NCBI RefSeq assembly: GCF_900243745.1
Contig: NZ_LT984798.1
Coordinates: 744,001-808,000, forward strand
Direction of reading: 5' to 3'
Origin: Desulfovibrio sp. G11
GTDB lineage: Bacteria; Desulfobacterota; Desulfovibrionia; Desulfovibrionales; Desulfovibrionaceae
Length of the DNA stretch: 64,000 nt
Under the pieces are notes generated by a model, which did not search any database, had not been told where the DNA came from, and saw only the letters and a list, made by a program, of their open reading frames with translations. Positions 25,256 to 34,343 of this stretch are shown here, in pieces (the stretch's first letter is position 1; every line of letters starts with the position of its first letter). The position numbers and the translations under genes were made by a program.

Positions 25256-26275
25256 ATGTTCAATTCATTACTGCTGGTGCTGCTCATAGGAGCCATCGCC
25301 TGGGCGGGAGCGGCCATAGGGCTTGCACCTCTGTTCGGCGTTGTGCTGCCTTATGTTGCAGTCGTCGTTTTTATCGTCGGTGTTATCTGGCGCATGGTGT
25401 ACTGGGCCAAATCGCCAGTACCCTTCTCCATCCCCACCACCGGCGGCCAGGAAGTTTCGCTTGACTTCATCAAGCCCAACCGGCTCGACAGCCCCAGCAA
25501 CACCTGGGACGTCGTGCGGCGCATGTTTCTGGAAGTATTTTTCTTCCGTTCGCTGTTCCGCAACACGGTTGCCGATGTGCGCGAAAATGACCCCATCAGC
25601 AACGGGCCGCGCACCATCTATTTTTCCTCCAAGTGGCTCTGGGTGTTTGCCCTGCTGTTCCACTACTGTTTTCTGCTGGTTTTCATCCGCCACTTCCGCT
25701 TCTTTATGGAGCCTATCCCGTCCTGTATTTCTTTTCTGGAAACCATCGACGGCATCATGCAGGTTGGTTCGCCCCGCTTTTTCATGACCGGCGGGCTGGT
25801 ACTTGTAGGCGTGCTTTTTCTGCTTGGCCGCCGCATTTTCGACCAGCGTCTGCGTTACATCTCGCTGTTCAACGACTATTTCCCGTTGTGGCTTATCATC
25901 AGTATCATCAGCTCCGGCCTGTGCCTGCGCTATTTCGATAAGACCGAAATAGCCCAGGTCAAGATTTTCGTCATGGGCCTCACGCATTTTGCGCCCGTGT
26001 CCACTGCAGGCATCAACGCGCTTTTCTTCACCCACCTTACTCTGGTGTGCGTACTGCTGATTTACTTCCCCTTCTCCAAGCTCATGCATATGCCGGGCGT
26101 GTTCTTCAGCCCCACGCGCAATCTGGCCAACAATTCCCGCCGGGTGCGCCATATCAACCCCTGGAATCCGCCCAAGCAGTACTTCACCTACGCCGAGTAC
26201 GAGGATACCTACCGCGAAGCCATGGCTGAAGCCGGGCTGCCGCTGGAAAAGCAACCCGAAAAGGCCGCCGAGTAA
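25256..26275 (+). CDS. dsrM: DsrM, cytochrome b-type subunit of DsrMKJOP
   Basis: DsrM is a membrane diheme cytochrome b related to NarI. It passes electrons between the menaquinone pool and DsrK for sulfite (DsrC trisulfide) reduction. The 339-aa protein has five to six membrane segments; the first two are MFNSLLLVLLIGAIAWAGA and VVLPYVAVVVFIVGVIW. Several histidines in helices (for example LLFHYCFLLVFIRHF) are heme-ligand candidates. The start at 25256 has GAGGTAGGGA upstream. It is the first gene of the tightly packed dsrMKJOP operon, with 12 bp to dsrK. Confidence 0.95.
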   Translation: MFNSLLLVLLIGAIAWAGAAIGLAPLFGVVLPYVAVVVFIVGVIWRMVYWAKSPVPFSIPTTGGQEVSLDFIKPNRLDSPSNTWDVVRRMFLEVFFFRSLFRNTVADVRENDPISNGPRTIYFSSKWLWVFALLFHYCFLLVFIRHFRFFMEPIPSCISFLETIDGIMQVGSPRFFMTGGLVLVGVLFLLGRRIFDQRLRYISLFNDYFPLWLIISIISSGLCLRYFDKTEIAQVKIFVMGLTHFAPVSTAGINALFFTHLTLVCVLLIYFPFSKLMHMPGVFFSPTRNLANNSRRVRHINPWNPPKQYFTYAEYEDTYREAMAEAGLPLEKQPEKAAE

Positions 26276-26287
26276 GGAGTCTTCATC

Positions 26288-27931
26288 ATGGCAAAATTAC
26301 CTACACCGCAAATGCTTGTCGCCAGCCGTCCGGACTTTCCGGCCGAAGACTGGCTTGACGTCAAGCCGGAGTTCACGCCGGGCAGTTTTTGCTATCCGGC
26401 CAAAAAAGAAACCATGGAACTGCTGCACATGCCCAATCCCCATGAGTGGGATCCGGCCGCAGAAGACTGGAATCTGCCCGAAAACTGGGAAGAAATCCTG
26501 TGCGACGCCTTTGCCGACAGGCTTGAGAAGCACCGCTCGCTCAAGCTCTTTATGGACATCTGTGTGCGTTGCGGCGCCTGTGCCGACAAGTGCCACTTCT
26601 TCCTCGGCACCAACGACCCCAAGAACATGCCCGTGCTGCGCGCCGAGCTTCTGCGCTCGCTCTACCGCCGCGATTACACCATGCTGGGCAAGCTTCTTGG
26701 CAAAAAGGTCGGCGCCCGCGGCTGGGACATGTCCGTTGTCAAGGAACTGTACTACTACGCTTACCAGTGCACCGAGTGCCGCCGCTGTTCGCTCTTCTGC
26801 CCTTACGGCATCGACACGGCTGAAATCACCGCCATCGTGCGCGAACTGATGCACGAGGTAGGCCTTGGCACGCACTGGATCATGGACCCGGTGAAAAACT
26901 GCAGCTTCACGGGCAACCACCTGGGCATCCAGCCCCACTCCTTCGTGGAAATTGTGGAAATGCTGGCCGATGACTGCGAAACCATCACCGGCATCCGCCC
27001 CAAAACGCCCTTCAACGAAAAGGGCCGGGAAATCCTGTTCATCACGCCCTCGGGTGACGTGTTTGCCGACCCCGGCATCTACACCTTCATGGGCTACCTC
27101 ATGCTCTTCCACGAGCTTGACCTTGACTACACCTTCTCGACCTATGCTTCTGAAGGCGGCAACTTCGGTTCCTTCACCTCCTTCAACATGGCCAAGAAGC
27201 TCAACGCCAAGATGTATGCCGAAGCCGAGCGTCTGGGTTCCAAGTGGATTCTGGGCGGCGAATGCGGCCACATGTGGCGCGTGATCAACCAGTACATGGA
27301 TACCTACAACGGCCCGTCGCCGGCTAATATGGAAATCCCCGTGTCGCCCATCACGGGTACGGTGTTCAAAAACGCCGCCTCCACCAAGATGGTGCATATT
27401 GCGGAATTTACGGCCGACCTGATTCACCACAACAAGCTGAATCTGGATCCCAGCCGTAACGACCATATCATCACCACCTTCCATGACAGCTGCAACCCCG
27501 CACGCGCCATGGGTCTGCTGGATGAACCGCGCTACGTGCTGAACGCCGTGTGCAACAACTTCCACGAAATGCCCGAAAACACCATCCGCGAGCAAACCTT
27601 CTGCTGCGGCGCCGGTTCGGGCCTGAACACCGAAGAAATCATGGAACTGCGCATGCGCGCCGGTATGCCCCGCGGCAATGCCCTGCGTTTTGTGCAAGAA
27701 AAATACGGCGTCAACCACATGGCCTGCGTGTGCGCCATCGACCGCGCCACCCTGCCCCCGCTTGCCAACTACTGGGCGCCCGGCGTCAATGTGAGCGGGC
27801 TGCATGAACTGGTGGGCAACGCCCTTGTCATGAAGGGCGAGTGCAAGCGTACCATGGACCTGCGCCAGGAAGATCTGCCCAACGTGGCGGATGATGAGGA
27901 TGCGCCCGAAGCGCAGGGGGAGGGCCAATAA
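26288..27931 (+). CDS. dsrK: DsrK, iron-sulfur HdrD-like catalytic subunit
   Basis: DsrK is the cytoplasmic Fe-S subunit of DsrMKJOP and is related to HdrD of heterodisulfide reductase. It is thought to reduce the DsrC trisulfide. In 547 aa it has two cubane-cluster motifs, CVRCGACADKC (about residue 92) and CTECRRCSLFCP (about 161), and a CCG-type domain with HDSCNPAR and FCCGAGSG for a special [4Fe-4S] site. The stop TAA is followed at once by the dsrJ ATG, and the dsrJ ribosome site lies within the end of dsrK. Confidence 0.97.
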   Translation: MAKLPTPQMLVASRPDFPAEDWLDVKPEFTPGSFCYPAKKETMELLHMPNPHEWDPAAEDWNLPENWEEILCDAFADRLEKHRSLKLFMDICVRCGACADKCHFFLGTNDPKNMPVLRAELLRSLYRRDYTMLGKLLGKKVGARGWDMSVVKELYYYAYQCTECRRCSLFCPYGIDTAEITAIVRELMHEVGLGTHWIMDPVKNCSFTGNHLGIQPHSFVEIVEMLADDCETITGIRPKTPFNEKGREILFITPSGDVFADPGIYTFMGYLMLFHELDLDYTFSTYASEGGNFGSFTSFNMAKKLNAKMYAEAERLGSKWILGGECGHMWRVINQYMDTYNGPSPANMEIPVSPITGTVFKNAASTKMVHIAEFTADLIHHNKLNLDPSRNDHIITTFHDSCNPARAMGLLDEPRYVLNAVCNNFHEMPENTIREQTFCCGAGSGLNTEEIMELRMRAGMPRGNALRFVQEKYGVNHMACVCAIDRATLPPLANYWAPGVNVSGLHELVGNALVMKGECKRTMDLRQEDLPNVADDEDAPEAQGEGQ

Positions 27932-28312
27932 ATGTATAACGCCAAAGCAGTTATCGTCGGAATCGTCATCTTTGTGGCCCTGTTTACCTCCCCTTTCTGG
28001 TTGAGCATGATGGGGCAGGACTATAAGAGCACAGGCATTGAGCTGCCCAAGGGCGAAAAGGAATGCATCGAGGACGTGCAGTTCATGCGCGACCAGCACA
28101 TGCGCCTGCTCAATGAATGGCGCGATGAGGCCCTGCGCAAGGAAAACCGCGTTTATGTGGCCACCAGCGGCAAAAAATGGACCATCAGCCTGCAGAATAC
28201 CTGCTTGAAGTGCCACAGCAACTACAAGGAATTCTGTGAGAAGTGCCATACAGCCAACGGCGTTGATCCGTATTGCTGGACTTGCCACATCATTCCCCAG
28301 GGGAGCAAGTAA
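27932..28312 (+). CDS. dsrJ: DsrJ, triheme cytochrome c
   Basis: DsrJ is a periplasmic triheme cytochrome c of DsrMKJOP. The 126-aa protein starts with an uncleaved-looking hydrophobic anchor (AVIVGIVIFVALFTSPFWL). It has three CxxCH heme sites: CLKCH at residue 91, CEKCH at 102 and CWTCH at 115. The third heme in this family has unusual ligation. There is no gap to dsrK, and the stop shares one base with the dsrO start, so translation is coupled. Confidence 0.95.
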   Translation: MYNAKAVIVGIVIFVALFTSPFWLSMMGQDYKSTGIELPKGEKECIEDVQFMRDQHMRLLNEWRDEALRKENRVYVATSGKKWTISLQNTCLKCHSNYKEFCEKCHTANGVDPYCWTCHIIPQGSK

Positions 28313-29094
28313 TGAACAAGAGCAGAAGAAGCTTTCTGAAAGTGGCGGGCTTTTCGGCCTTTGCCCTTACCAGCGGCATGGCTGCCCTGTCTGGCGTGGC
28401 CCAGGCGCAGATTGCCCCCGGCAAGTATGAACGCGCGGCCAACGCCCTGCACGCCAAGCGCTGGGGCATGGTTATCGATACGCGCCAGTTCAAGGGACCT
28501 GAAGACTACAAGCCCCTGATCGAGGCGTGCCACAGCTACCACAACGTGCCGCACATTCCTGATAATCAGGACATCAAGTGGTTCTGGCTGGACAGCTACG
28601 CCCATGTCTTCCCTGACGACATGAACGCGCACCTGAACACGCACACCCGCGAATCCATGTACCCGCTTTTGTGCAACCACTGCACCAATCCGCCCTGCGT
28701 ACGCGTGTGCCCCACTCAGGCCACCTACAAAATGGACGACGGCATTGTTGCCATGGATTACCACCGCTGCATCGGCTGCCGGTTCTGCATGGCGGGCTGT
28801 CCCTACGGCGCACGCTCGTTCAACTTCAAGGACCCGCGCAAGTTCCTGGCGGACCCTGTGCCCAATCCCGAGTATCCCACGCGCATGATAGGCGTGGTCG
28901 AAAAATGTACCTTCTGCGCCGAGCGCCTGGCCGTGGGCCAGATGCCCGCCTGCGTTGAAGCAGCCAATGGCAAAATTCTTTTCGGCGACCTGGAAGACCC
29001 CAACTCAACGGTGCGTCAGGCTTTGGCCACCAACTACAGTATTCGCCGCAAGCCCAGCCTGGGCACCCAGCCCGGCGTTTACTACCTCATTTAG
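28312..29094 (+). CDS. dsrO: DsrO, periplasmic ferredoxin-like subunit
   Basis: DsrO is a Tat-exported Fe-S protein that pairs with DsrP, like HybA or NrfC. The 260-aa precursor begins with the twin-arginine signal SRRSFLKVAGFSAF and an AQA-type cleavage region near residue 36. It has ferredoxin motifs CNHCTNPPCVRVCP, CIGCRFCMAGCP and a further CTFCAERL, giving several [4Fe-4S] clusters. The ATG overlaps the dsrJ stop by one base, and GGGGAGC is the ribosome site. Confidence 0.96.
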   Translation: MNKSRRSFLKVAGFSAFALTSGMAALSGVAQAQIAPGKYERAANALHAKRWGMVIDTRQFKGPEDYKPLIEACHSYHNVPHIPDNQDIKWFWLDSYAHVFPDDMNAHLNTHTRESMYPLLCNHCTNPPCVRVCPTQATYKMDDGIVAMDYHRCIGCRFCMAGCPYGARSFNFKDPRKFLADPVPNPEYPTRMIGVVEKCTFCAERLAVGQMPACVEAANGKILFGDLEDPNSTVRQALATNYSIRRKPSLGTQPGVYYLI

Positions 29095-29106
29095 GGAGAA
29101 CAGGCC

Positions 29107-30276
29107 ATGCTTGAAAAATTGCTCGACGGTCCCAAGACCTTCTACATGTGGCTGCTCTTTCTGCTCGTCGTCATCGCGGGTTGCGGCCTTGTGTATCTGG
29201 ATCAGTTGTACAACGGTCTCTCCGTCACCGGCCTGAGCCGCGACGTTTCGTGGGGACTGTATATTTCGCAATTCACCTATTTCGTGGGTGTGGCGGCCTC
29301 AGCTGTCATGCTGGTGCTGCCCACCTACTTCCATCACTACAAAAAGTTCAAGCGCATGATCATTTTCGGCGAATTCATGGCCGTAGCGGCCGTGGTCATG
29401 TGCGCGCTGTTCATCGTGGTGGACCTGGGCCAGCCCCAGCGCATGCTTAACGTCATGCTCCACCCCTCGCCCAATTCTGTCATGTTCTACGACATGATGG
29501 TGCTCATCGGCTATCTTGGCCTCAACATCATCATCGGATGGGTCACCCTTGAAGCCGAAAGGCACGAAATTGACCCGCCCAAATGGATCAAGCCCCTTAT
29601 TTACCTGTCCATCCTGTGGGCTTTCTCCATTCACACGGTCACGGCCTTCCTGTACGCAGGCATCCCCGGCCGCCATTACTGGCTCACCGCCATCATGGCC
29701 GCCCGCTTCCTGTCGTCGGCGTTCTGTTCCGGTCCCGCCATCCTGCTCCTGCTCATGATGGTGCTGCGCCGCCTGACCAGCTTCGATCCCGGCAAGGAAG
29801 CCGTAAAAACCCTGACCACCATCATCGTTTATGCCATGTGCATCAACGTATTCTTCTACCTGCTGGAAATCTTCACCGCTTTCTACAGCGGCATTCCCGG
29901 GCATGAAGAACCCATCCACTTCCTCTTCTTCGGTCATGGCGGACACCTGACCTGGGTGAGCTACTGGATGTGGGGCGCCGTAATCATGGCCTTCGCCTCG
30001 CTGGCCCTGCTTATTCCGCCCAAACTGCGCGAAAATGCCAACGTGCTGCCCATCGCGCTTATCATGCTGGTGCTGGCCTCGTGGATCGACAAGGGCCTCG
30101 GCCTGCTGGTCGCGGGCTTTACGCCCAACATGTTTGAAGCCTTCACCCCGTACATGCCCTCGGCCAAGGAAATTGCCGTTGCGCTTGGCGTGTACGCCAT
30201 CGGTGCCCTGGTACTCTCCCTGCTGTGGAAGATTGCCCTCGGCGTCAAGATGGAAGTAAACCAGATGCACGACTAG
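29107..30276 (+). CDS. dsrP: DsrP, NrfD-family quinone-interacting membrane subunit
   Basis: DsrP is an NrfD/PsrC-type integral membrane protein of 389 aa with about ten hydrophobic helices. It exchanges electrons with menaquinone and works with DsrO and DsrJ on the periplasmic side. Visible segments include WLLFLLVVIAGCGLVYLDQL, the second helix pair VGVAASAVMLVLPTYF, and a conserved GIPGRHYW loop. There is a 12-bp gap from dsrO with GGGAGAA as ribosome site. It is the last dsr gene, and a strong terminator follows about 105 bp later. Confidence 0.96.
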   Translation: MLEKLLDGPKTFYMWLLFLLVVIAGCGLVYLDQLYNGLSVTGLSRDVSWGLYISQFTYFVGVAASAVMLVLPTYFHHYKKFKRMIIFGEFMAVAAVVMCALFIVVDLGQPQRMLNVMLHPSPNSVMFYDMMVLIGYLGLNIIIGWVTLEAERHEIDPPKWIKPLIYLSILWAFSIHTVTAFLYAGIPGRHYWLTAIMAARFLSSAFCSGPAILLLLMMVLRRLTSFDPGKEAVKTLTTIIVYAMCINVFFYLLEIFTAFYSGIPGHEEPIHFLFFGHGGHLTWVSYWMWGAVIMAFASLALLIPPKLRENANVLPIALIMLVLASWIDKGLGLLVAGFTPNMFEAFTPYMPSAKEIAVALGVYAIGALVLSLLWKIALGVKMEVNQMHD

Positions 30277-30382
30277 AGCGTTGCATGACGCGGACGTCTA
30301 TTCCGTCCGCACGGAACCGGTAAACATTTTTAATGCCAGCCTGTTCCAATCCCGGCCAAGGCCGGCCTGGTTTTCATAAAAT

Positions 30383-30418
30383 AAAGCCCCCGTGCGGATA
30401 TGTCCGTACGGGGGCTTT
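30383..30418 (+). terminator. Intrinsic terminator of dsrMKJOP
   Basis: AAAGCCCCCGTGCGGA pairs with TCCGTACGGGGGCTTT (one G-T wobble) around a TATG loop. A smaller hairpin (GCGGACG/CGTCCGC) precedes it at 30290-30310. It is about 105 bp after the dsrP stop. Confidence 0.85.
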
Positions 30419-30704
30419 CATATATACCCACATTGTGATAAAATGCACTTATTGACTTGCATCATTGAACATATACAGACGACGCGAACAATTCTGCCGG
30501 CGCAACAGGCAAAAATGCAGCACACGCCGAAACACACAGGCTTTGTGCTGCATAACGGCAAGCACAAACAAAAAAACATTGCCGCTTGGCCCTCCCCCAA
30601 AGGGTAGCCCCGCGGCTGCACAACAAGGCGACATGCTTGACTTTCATAGGTCTCAAAAGGCATAGTGCAGGTCATTGCCGCCATTCTTTTGCAAGGAGAT
30701 CAAG
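30419..30704. other. Spacer before the HD-domain gene
   Basis: No gene was seen. TTGACT at about 30452 and TATACA 14 bp later are too close together for a normal promoter. A TTGTGA half-site occurs at about 30434. The promoter of the HD-domain gene is probably in this stretch. Confidence 0.3.
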
Positions 30705-32036
30705 ATGAAGCAAGCGCTCAAAGACGCCATAACCATTTGCAAAACATTTTTGCGCAACGGTTATGACGCTCATGTCATCAACGCCCCCTTGCAGGAACAT
30801 CTGCTCGAAAGGGCCGGTCAGTTGGCTGTAGATATTGCCTGCGAACCGGATATGGACACGCTGTTCAAACTTTTCCCCAAGGCACAGGCCGCGCCTGAAA
30901 AACGCGCTCTGGCCATTATGGAAGAAAACGGCGTCACCTACCGTTTTTATCCCCTTGAAGTGGCCGCGGCGGGGCATCCCGAGCTTTCGCTGATCAAGAT
31001 CACCCCCACCATGATTGACCTCATGAGCCATGAAGAGCGCCTCAAGCTGCGCCTTACGGGCTTCAGTACCCCCGAATACACGGGCGATGTATACGATGGC
31101 TTTGAGGATATCAAAAGCGGGGCCATCTGCCTGACCGGCCTGCCCGATGAAACCCTGCGGCACGACTACCTGCTGGCCGTGCGTGCGCTGCGCTTTGCCG
31201 CCAACTTTGACCTGCCCATCGAACCCAATACCTGGCTCGCCATTGTGCGCGCCTCGAGCCGTGTGCTGGACTACGTCCCCGCCACGGACATTATGGACGA
31301 ATGGCGCAAGGTTGCTGCCGAAAACATGTACCGCTTTGTGCGCCTGCTGTTTGACGCCCACATTCTTCAGGGCCTTATCCCCGAAGTGGCGGCCCTTTCC
31401 TGCCTGACCCAGATGCGCAATAAAGAAGGCGACACCGAAAATGTTTTCGAGCATACCCTTGAGTGCATGAAGTGTTACCCCGAAGAAGACTTCCATTACG
31501 ACTGGCTCGGAACCATGGCCATGCTTTTCCATGATGTGGGCAAGCTGTACACCGGTGAATACTATGACGGCCAGTGGACCTACTACCAGCACCACCGCGT
31601 GGGGGCCAAGGTCACACGCAAGATTCTGCGGCGACTGCACTTCGCCCAGGAAGATATCGACCTGCTCTGCCACCTGGTGCGCAACCACATGCGCTTCCAT
31701 TTCATGATGACCGACCGCGGTATTCGCCGGTTCAAGGCGCTGGACGACTACCCCCGCCTTATTGCCATGGCCCGGGCCGACCTCAAGGCGCGTGACGGCA
31801 TTCCCACGTCGTTCAACCACAATATGAAGTATCTGGACCGCGCCGAAACACCGGAACAGATGCTGGAACCCCTGCTTAACGGTAATGAAATCATGAGCGA
31901 AACCAAGCTTTCGCCCGGTCCGCAGGTGGGGATTATCCGCGATGCACTGCTCAAGGCCCAGATTGCCGGGGAAGTGACGGACCTGGAATCGGCCGTGAGT
32001 TTTGTGCGGGAGTATGCGAGAAAATCTGTGGGTTAA
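30705..32036 (+). CDS. HD-domain protein with degenerate PolA/tRNA nucleotidyltransferase-like half
   Basis: A 443-aa protein of the class II poly(A) polymerase/CCA-enzyme superfamily layout. The N-terminal part recalls the nucleotidyltransferase fold (NGYDAHVINAPLQE...LAVDIACEPD...LFKLFPKA), but the catalytic DxD reads AVD and the downstream RRDFTINA motif is missing. That half is probably not catalytic. The C-terminal half is an HD phosphohydrolase: FEHTLECM, then LFHDVGK, HHRVGA and HLVRNHMRFH. It likely acts as a phosphohydrolase on an unknown nucleotide or RNA end. The start at 30705 has AAGGAGA upstream. Confidence 0.75.
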   Translation: MKQALKDAITICKTFLRNGYDAHVINAPLQEHLLERAGQLAVDIACEPDMDTLFKLFPKAQAAPEKRALAIMEENGVTYRFYPLEVAAAGHPELSLIKITPTMIDLMSHEERLKLRLTGFSTPEYTGDVYDGFEDIKSGAICLTGLPDETLRHDYLLAVRALRFAANFDLPIEPNTWLAIVRASSRVLDYVPATDIMDEWRKVAAENMYRFVRLLFDAHILQGLIPEVAALSCLTQMRNKEGDTENVFEHTLECMKCYPEEDFHYDWLGTMAMLFHDVGKLYTGEYYDGQWTYYQHHRVGAKVTRKILRRLHFAQEDIDLLCHLVRNHMRFHFMMTDRGIRRFKALDDYPRLIAMARADLKARDGIPTSFNHNMKYLDRAETPEQMLEPLLNGNEIMSETKLSPGPQVGIIRDALLKAQIAGEVTDLESAVSFVREYARKSVG

Positions 32037-32074
32037 CTGGCGGGAGTAGTCGCAGTTAGTGCAGGTTACTGTTG

Positions 32075-32107
32075 AGGCCGGCCCTGAAATATGGGGCGGC
32101 CTTTTTT
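32075..32107 (+). terminator. Intrinsic terminator of the HD-domain gene
   Basis: AGGCCGGCCC pairs with GGGGCGGCCT (one mismatch) around an 8-nt loop, followed by six T. It is 38 bp after the stop. Confidence 0.88.
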
Positions 32108-32479
32108 ATTTACTTTTTGGTGTCTGCTCACGAGGGCAGGCGACAACAACTCTTGTTTGCCGCTATATTTTGCTTTTCCACCAGATTGATTTGGATGCGG
32201 CCGGCGGGTACGGAGACTTTCCCTTGTCCTTTATTTGGGCCGCCTGCGCGGCGGGCGGCAGAAGGCGTACCAAACGGAATCAAAACGCAAACCCTCAGAC
32301 CGTAAACATACCCCCATCGCAAACAGCCCTGCCCTTTATCCTCCACCTTCCACTCGTCGCAGGTTCTCCCTCAACAAATCCCCTTGTGCTCTCCGGCGCC
32401 TCCCGGTAAACAGATGTCCGGGCCGTTTGCGCAGGGCGCGGCCGCAACCGTAACACAGGATGAACAGTCCGGCAGGACC
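32108..32479. other. Spacer before rlmN with dispersed repeat
   Basis: No gene is supported. The dispersed repeat at 32238-32258 lies inside. In-frame upstream starts for rlmN exist at TTG 32384 and ATG 32414, so the last 100 bp may be coding. Confidence 0.4.
32238..32258 (+). repeat. Dispersed palindromic GC-rich repeat
   Basis: These 21 bp are the exact reverse complement of 10478-10498. See also the variant at 1728-1748. Confidence 0.6.
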
Positions 32480-33574
32480 ATGACAAATCTTCTCAATCTC
32501 ACACTTCCCGAACTGGAAGCCTGGACGCAGTCAGAACTGGGCGAACCCAAATTTCGCGCCATGCAACTGTGGCAGTGGATATGGCAGCGCATGGCGCGCG
32601 ATTTCGACACCATGACCAACATATCCCGCCCCTGCCGCGAGCTTCTGGCCGCCAAGGCCTGTATCGTCTGGCCGGAAGTCAGTGCTGTGGAAGAAAGCCG
32701 GGACGGCACCACAAAATTTCTGCTGCGCCTTGAAGACGGCGCGCAAATTGAGACCGTGCTTATCCCTTCTGATTCGCGCGAAGGCGTGCGCCGCTGGACG
32801 CAATGCCTCTCCTGCCAGGTGGGGTGCACCATGGGCTGCACCTTCTGCTCCACAGGACAAATGGGCTTTGAGCGCAACATGACCATGGGAGAAATCCTCG
32901 GCCAGATTCTGGTGGCCCGGGAACATCTGGGCGATACCCGCCTGCACTGGCCCATACTGCGCAACCTTGTTTTCATGGGTATGGGTGAACCCCTGCTGAA
33001 CCTGAAAGAAGTCATGCGCTCACTCGAAAGCCTCAATAACGACAAGGGACTGGGATTTTCGCCCCGCCGCATCACGGTTTCCACCTGCGGCATTGAAAAG
33101 GGCCTGAAAGAGCTGGGCGAATCCGGGCTGGCCTTTCTGGCCGTATCGCTGCACGCCCCCAACCAGGCGGTGCGCGAGCGCATTATGCCCAAGGCCGCCC
33201 GCTGGCGACTGAATGATCTCATGGCAGCACTCAAGTCCTATCCACTCAAAACGCGCGAACACATCACTTTTGAATACCTGATGCTCGGCGGTGTCAACGA
33301 CAGTCTGGAACACGCCAGAGAACTGGCCCCCCTGGTCAGTGCGGTCAAGGGCAAGCTGAACATCATCGTGTACAACGCTGCAGAAGGCTCCCCTTACCAG
33401 GCGCCCAGTGAAGAACGCATACTGGCGTTTGAAAAATACCTCTGGAGCAAAGATATCACTGCCATTATCCGCAAAAGCAAAGGGCAGGACATCAAGGCGG
33501 CCTGCGGCCAGCTCAAGGCTGCCCGGCAGAAGGATACAGCCGCGGCGGACGCTGATCCGAAAAATTGCGAATAA
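32480..33574 (+). CDS. rlmN: 23S rRNA (adenine-2503-C2)-methyltransferase / tRNA A37 methyltransferase
   Basis: RlmN is a radical-SAM enzyme that methylates C2 of adenine 2503 in 23S rRNA and of A37 in some tRNAs. The 364-aa protein has the CxxxCxxC cluster motif CTMGCTFC, the surrounding SCQVG and GQMGFERNMT, the SAM segments VFMGMGEPLLN and RRITVSTCGIEKG, and a late cysteine in DIKAACGQLK that serves as the methyl-carrier residue. The start at 32480 (MTNLLNLTLPELE) matches the family N-terminus; ATG 32414 is possible. Confidence 0.93.
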   Translation: MTNLLNLTLPELEAWTQSELGEPKFRAMQLWQWIWQRMARDFDTMTNISRPCRELLAAKACIVWPEVSAVEESRDGTTKFLLRLEDGAQIETVLIPSDSREGVRRWTQCLSCQVGCTMGCTFCSTGQMGFERNMTMGEILGQILVAREHLGDTRLHWPILRNLVFMGMGEPLLNLKEVMRSLESLNNDKGLGFSPRRITVSTCGIEKGLKELGESGLAFLAVSLHAPNQAVRERIMPKAARWRLNDLMAALKSYPLKTREHITFEYLMLGGVNDSLEHARELAPLVSAVKGKLNIIVYNAAEGSPYQAPSEERILAFEKYLWSKDITAIIRKSKGQDIKAACGQLKAARQKDTAAADADPKNCE

Positions 33575-33724
33575 AAAGCGTGCCCGCCCCGGACTGCGCA
33601 ACGGACACGCGCACAACTCTGCGCAGGCCTGGGGCGGTTTTTCCTGCTGACAAAAAAACGGCCCGGCCTTATACAGGCCGGGCCGCTGCATTTATATCCT
33701 ATGCCTGTTTTTCGCTTGACCGCA

Positions 33725-34333
33725 TCAGCCCTTGAGGACTTGCCTGCCAAGCTCAAGCGCCTTCAGGTTCACCTCCTGAAGTTTCGGGGGCAGGAATTTT
33801 TTGATGGCCGCCTCCAGCGCGTCCACACCAAAGGGCAGCACGCCGGAAGCGCATACCGCGCTCAAGAGCACGGTATTGCCGCTCTGCACAGAGCCTGCCT
33901 GCCTGCCCAGTTCACGGCAGGGAATAAAAAGGCACTGTCCGGCGATCGCGCGCGCACTGGATTCTATGTGCGCCATATCAGGGTACACGGCCTTGCCCAG
34001 CGACACTCCCACGGGCGGCAGCGCGTCGCTGCTGGAAAACACCGTGCCGCCCTGCCGCAGATAGGGCAGGCCACGCAGGGTTTCCAAAGGTTCAAAGCCC
34101 AGCATGACGTCAGCCTCGCCAAGGTCCAGTTTGGGCGAACGCCAGCCGCCCAGCAGCATGACAGATTCCACCACGCCGCCGCGCTGGGCCATGCCGTGCA
34201 CTTCGCCCGCCACCACATCCAGCCCGGCCTCAAGGGCCGTACGGGCCAGCAAGGTCGTGGCCGTAAGGGTTCCCTGGCCGCCCACGCCGGTAAAATAAAC
34301 GCGCATGCGCTTCTGCTTGTTCTGCATAGTCAT
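33725..34333 (-). CDS. iorB: Indolepyruvate:ferredoxin oxidoreductase, beta subunit
   Basis: IorB is the gamma-domain-type subunit of a 2-oxoacid:ferredoxin oxidoreductase that decarboxylates aryl pyruvates to aryl-acetyl-CoA. The 202-aa protein has the signature VYFTGVGGQGTLTATTLLA near the N-terminus and VAGEVHGMAQRGGVVES. It lies 10 bp after iorA on the minus strand and is clearly cotranscribed with it. The start at 34333 has AGGTGA upstream. Confidence 0.9.
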   Translation of the reverse strand: MTMQNKQKRMRVYFTGVGGQGTLTATTLLARTALEAGLDVVAGEVHGMAQRGGVVESVMLLGGWRSPKLDLGEADVMLGFEPLETLRGLPYLRQGGTVFSSSDALPPVGVSLGKAVYPDMAHIESSARAIAGQCLFIPCRELGRQAGSVQSGNTVLLSAVCASGVLPFGVDALEAAIKKFLPPKLQEVNLKALELGRQVLKG

Positions 34334-34343
34334 TGTCTTTCAC

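Noticed and set aside
26297..28288. 663-codon minus frame opposite dsrK and dsrJ
   Set aside because: Antisense shadow of clearly functional genes with all motifs on the plus strand.
30434..30475. Promoter and Rex site before the HD-domain gene
   Set aside because: TTGACT and TATACA are only 14 bp apart, and the TTGTGA half-site lacks a good partner.
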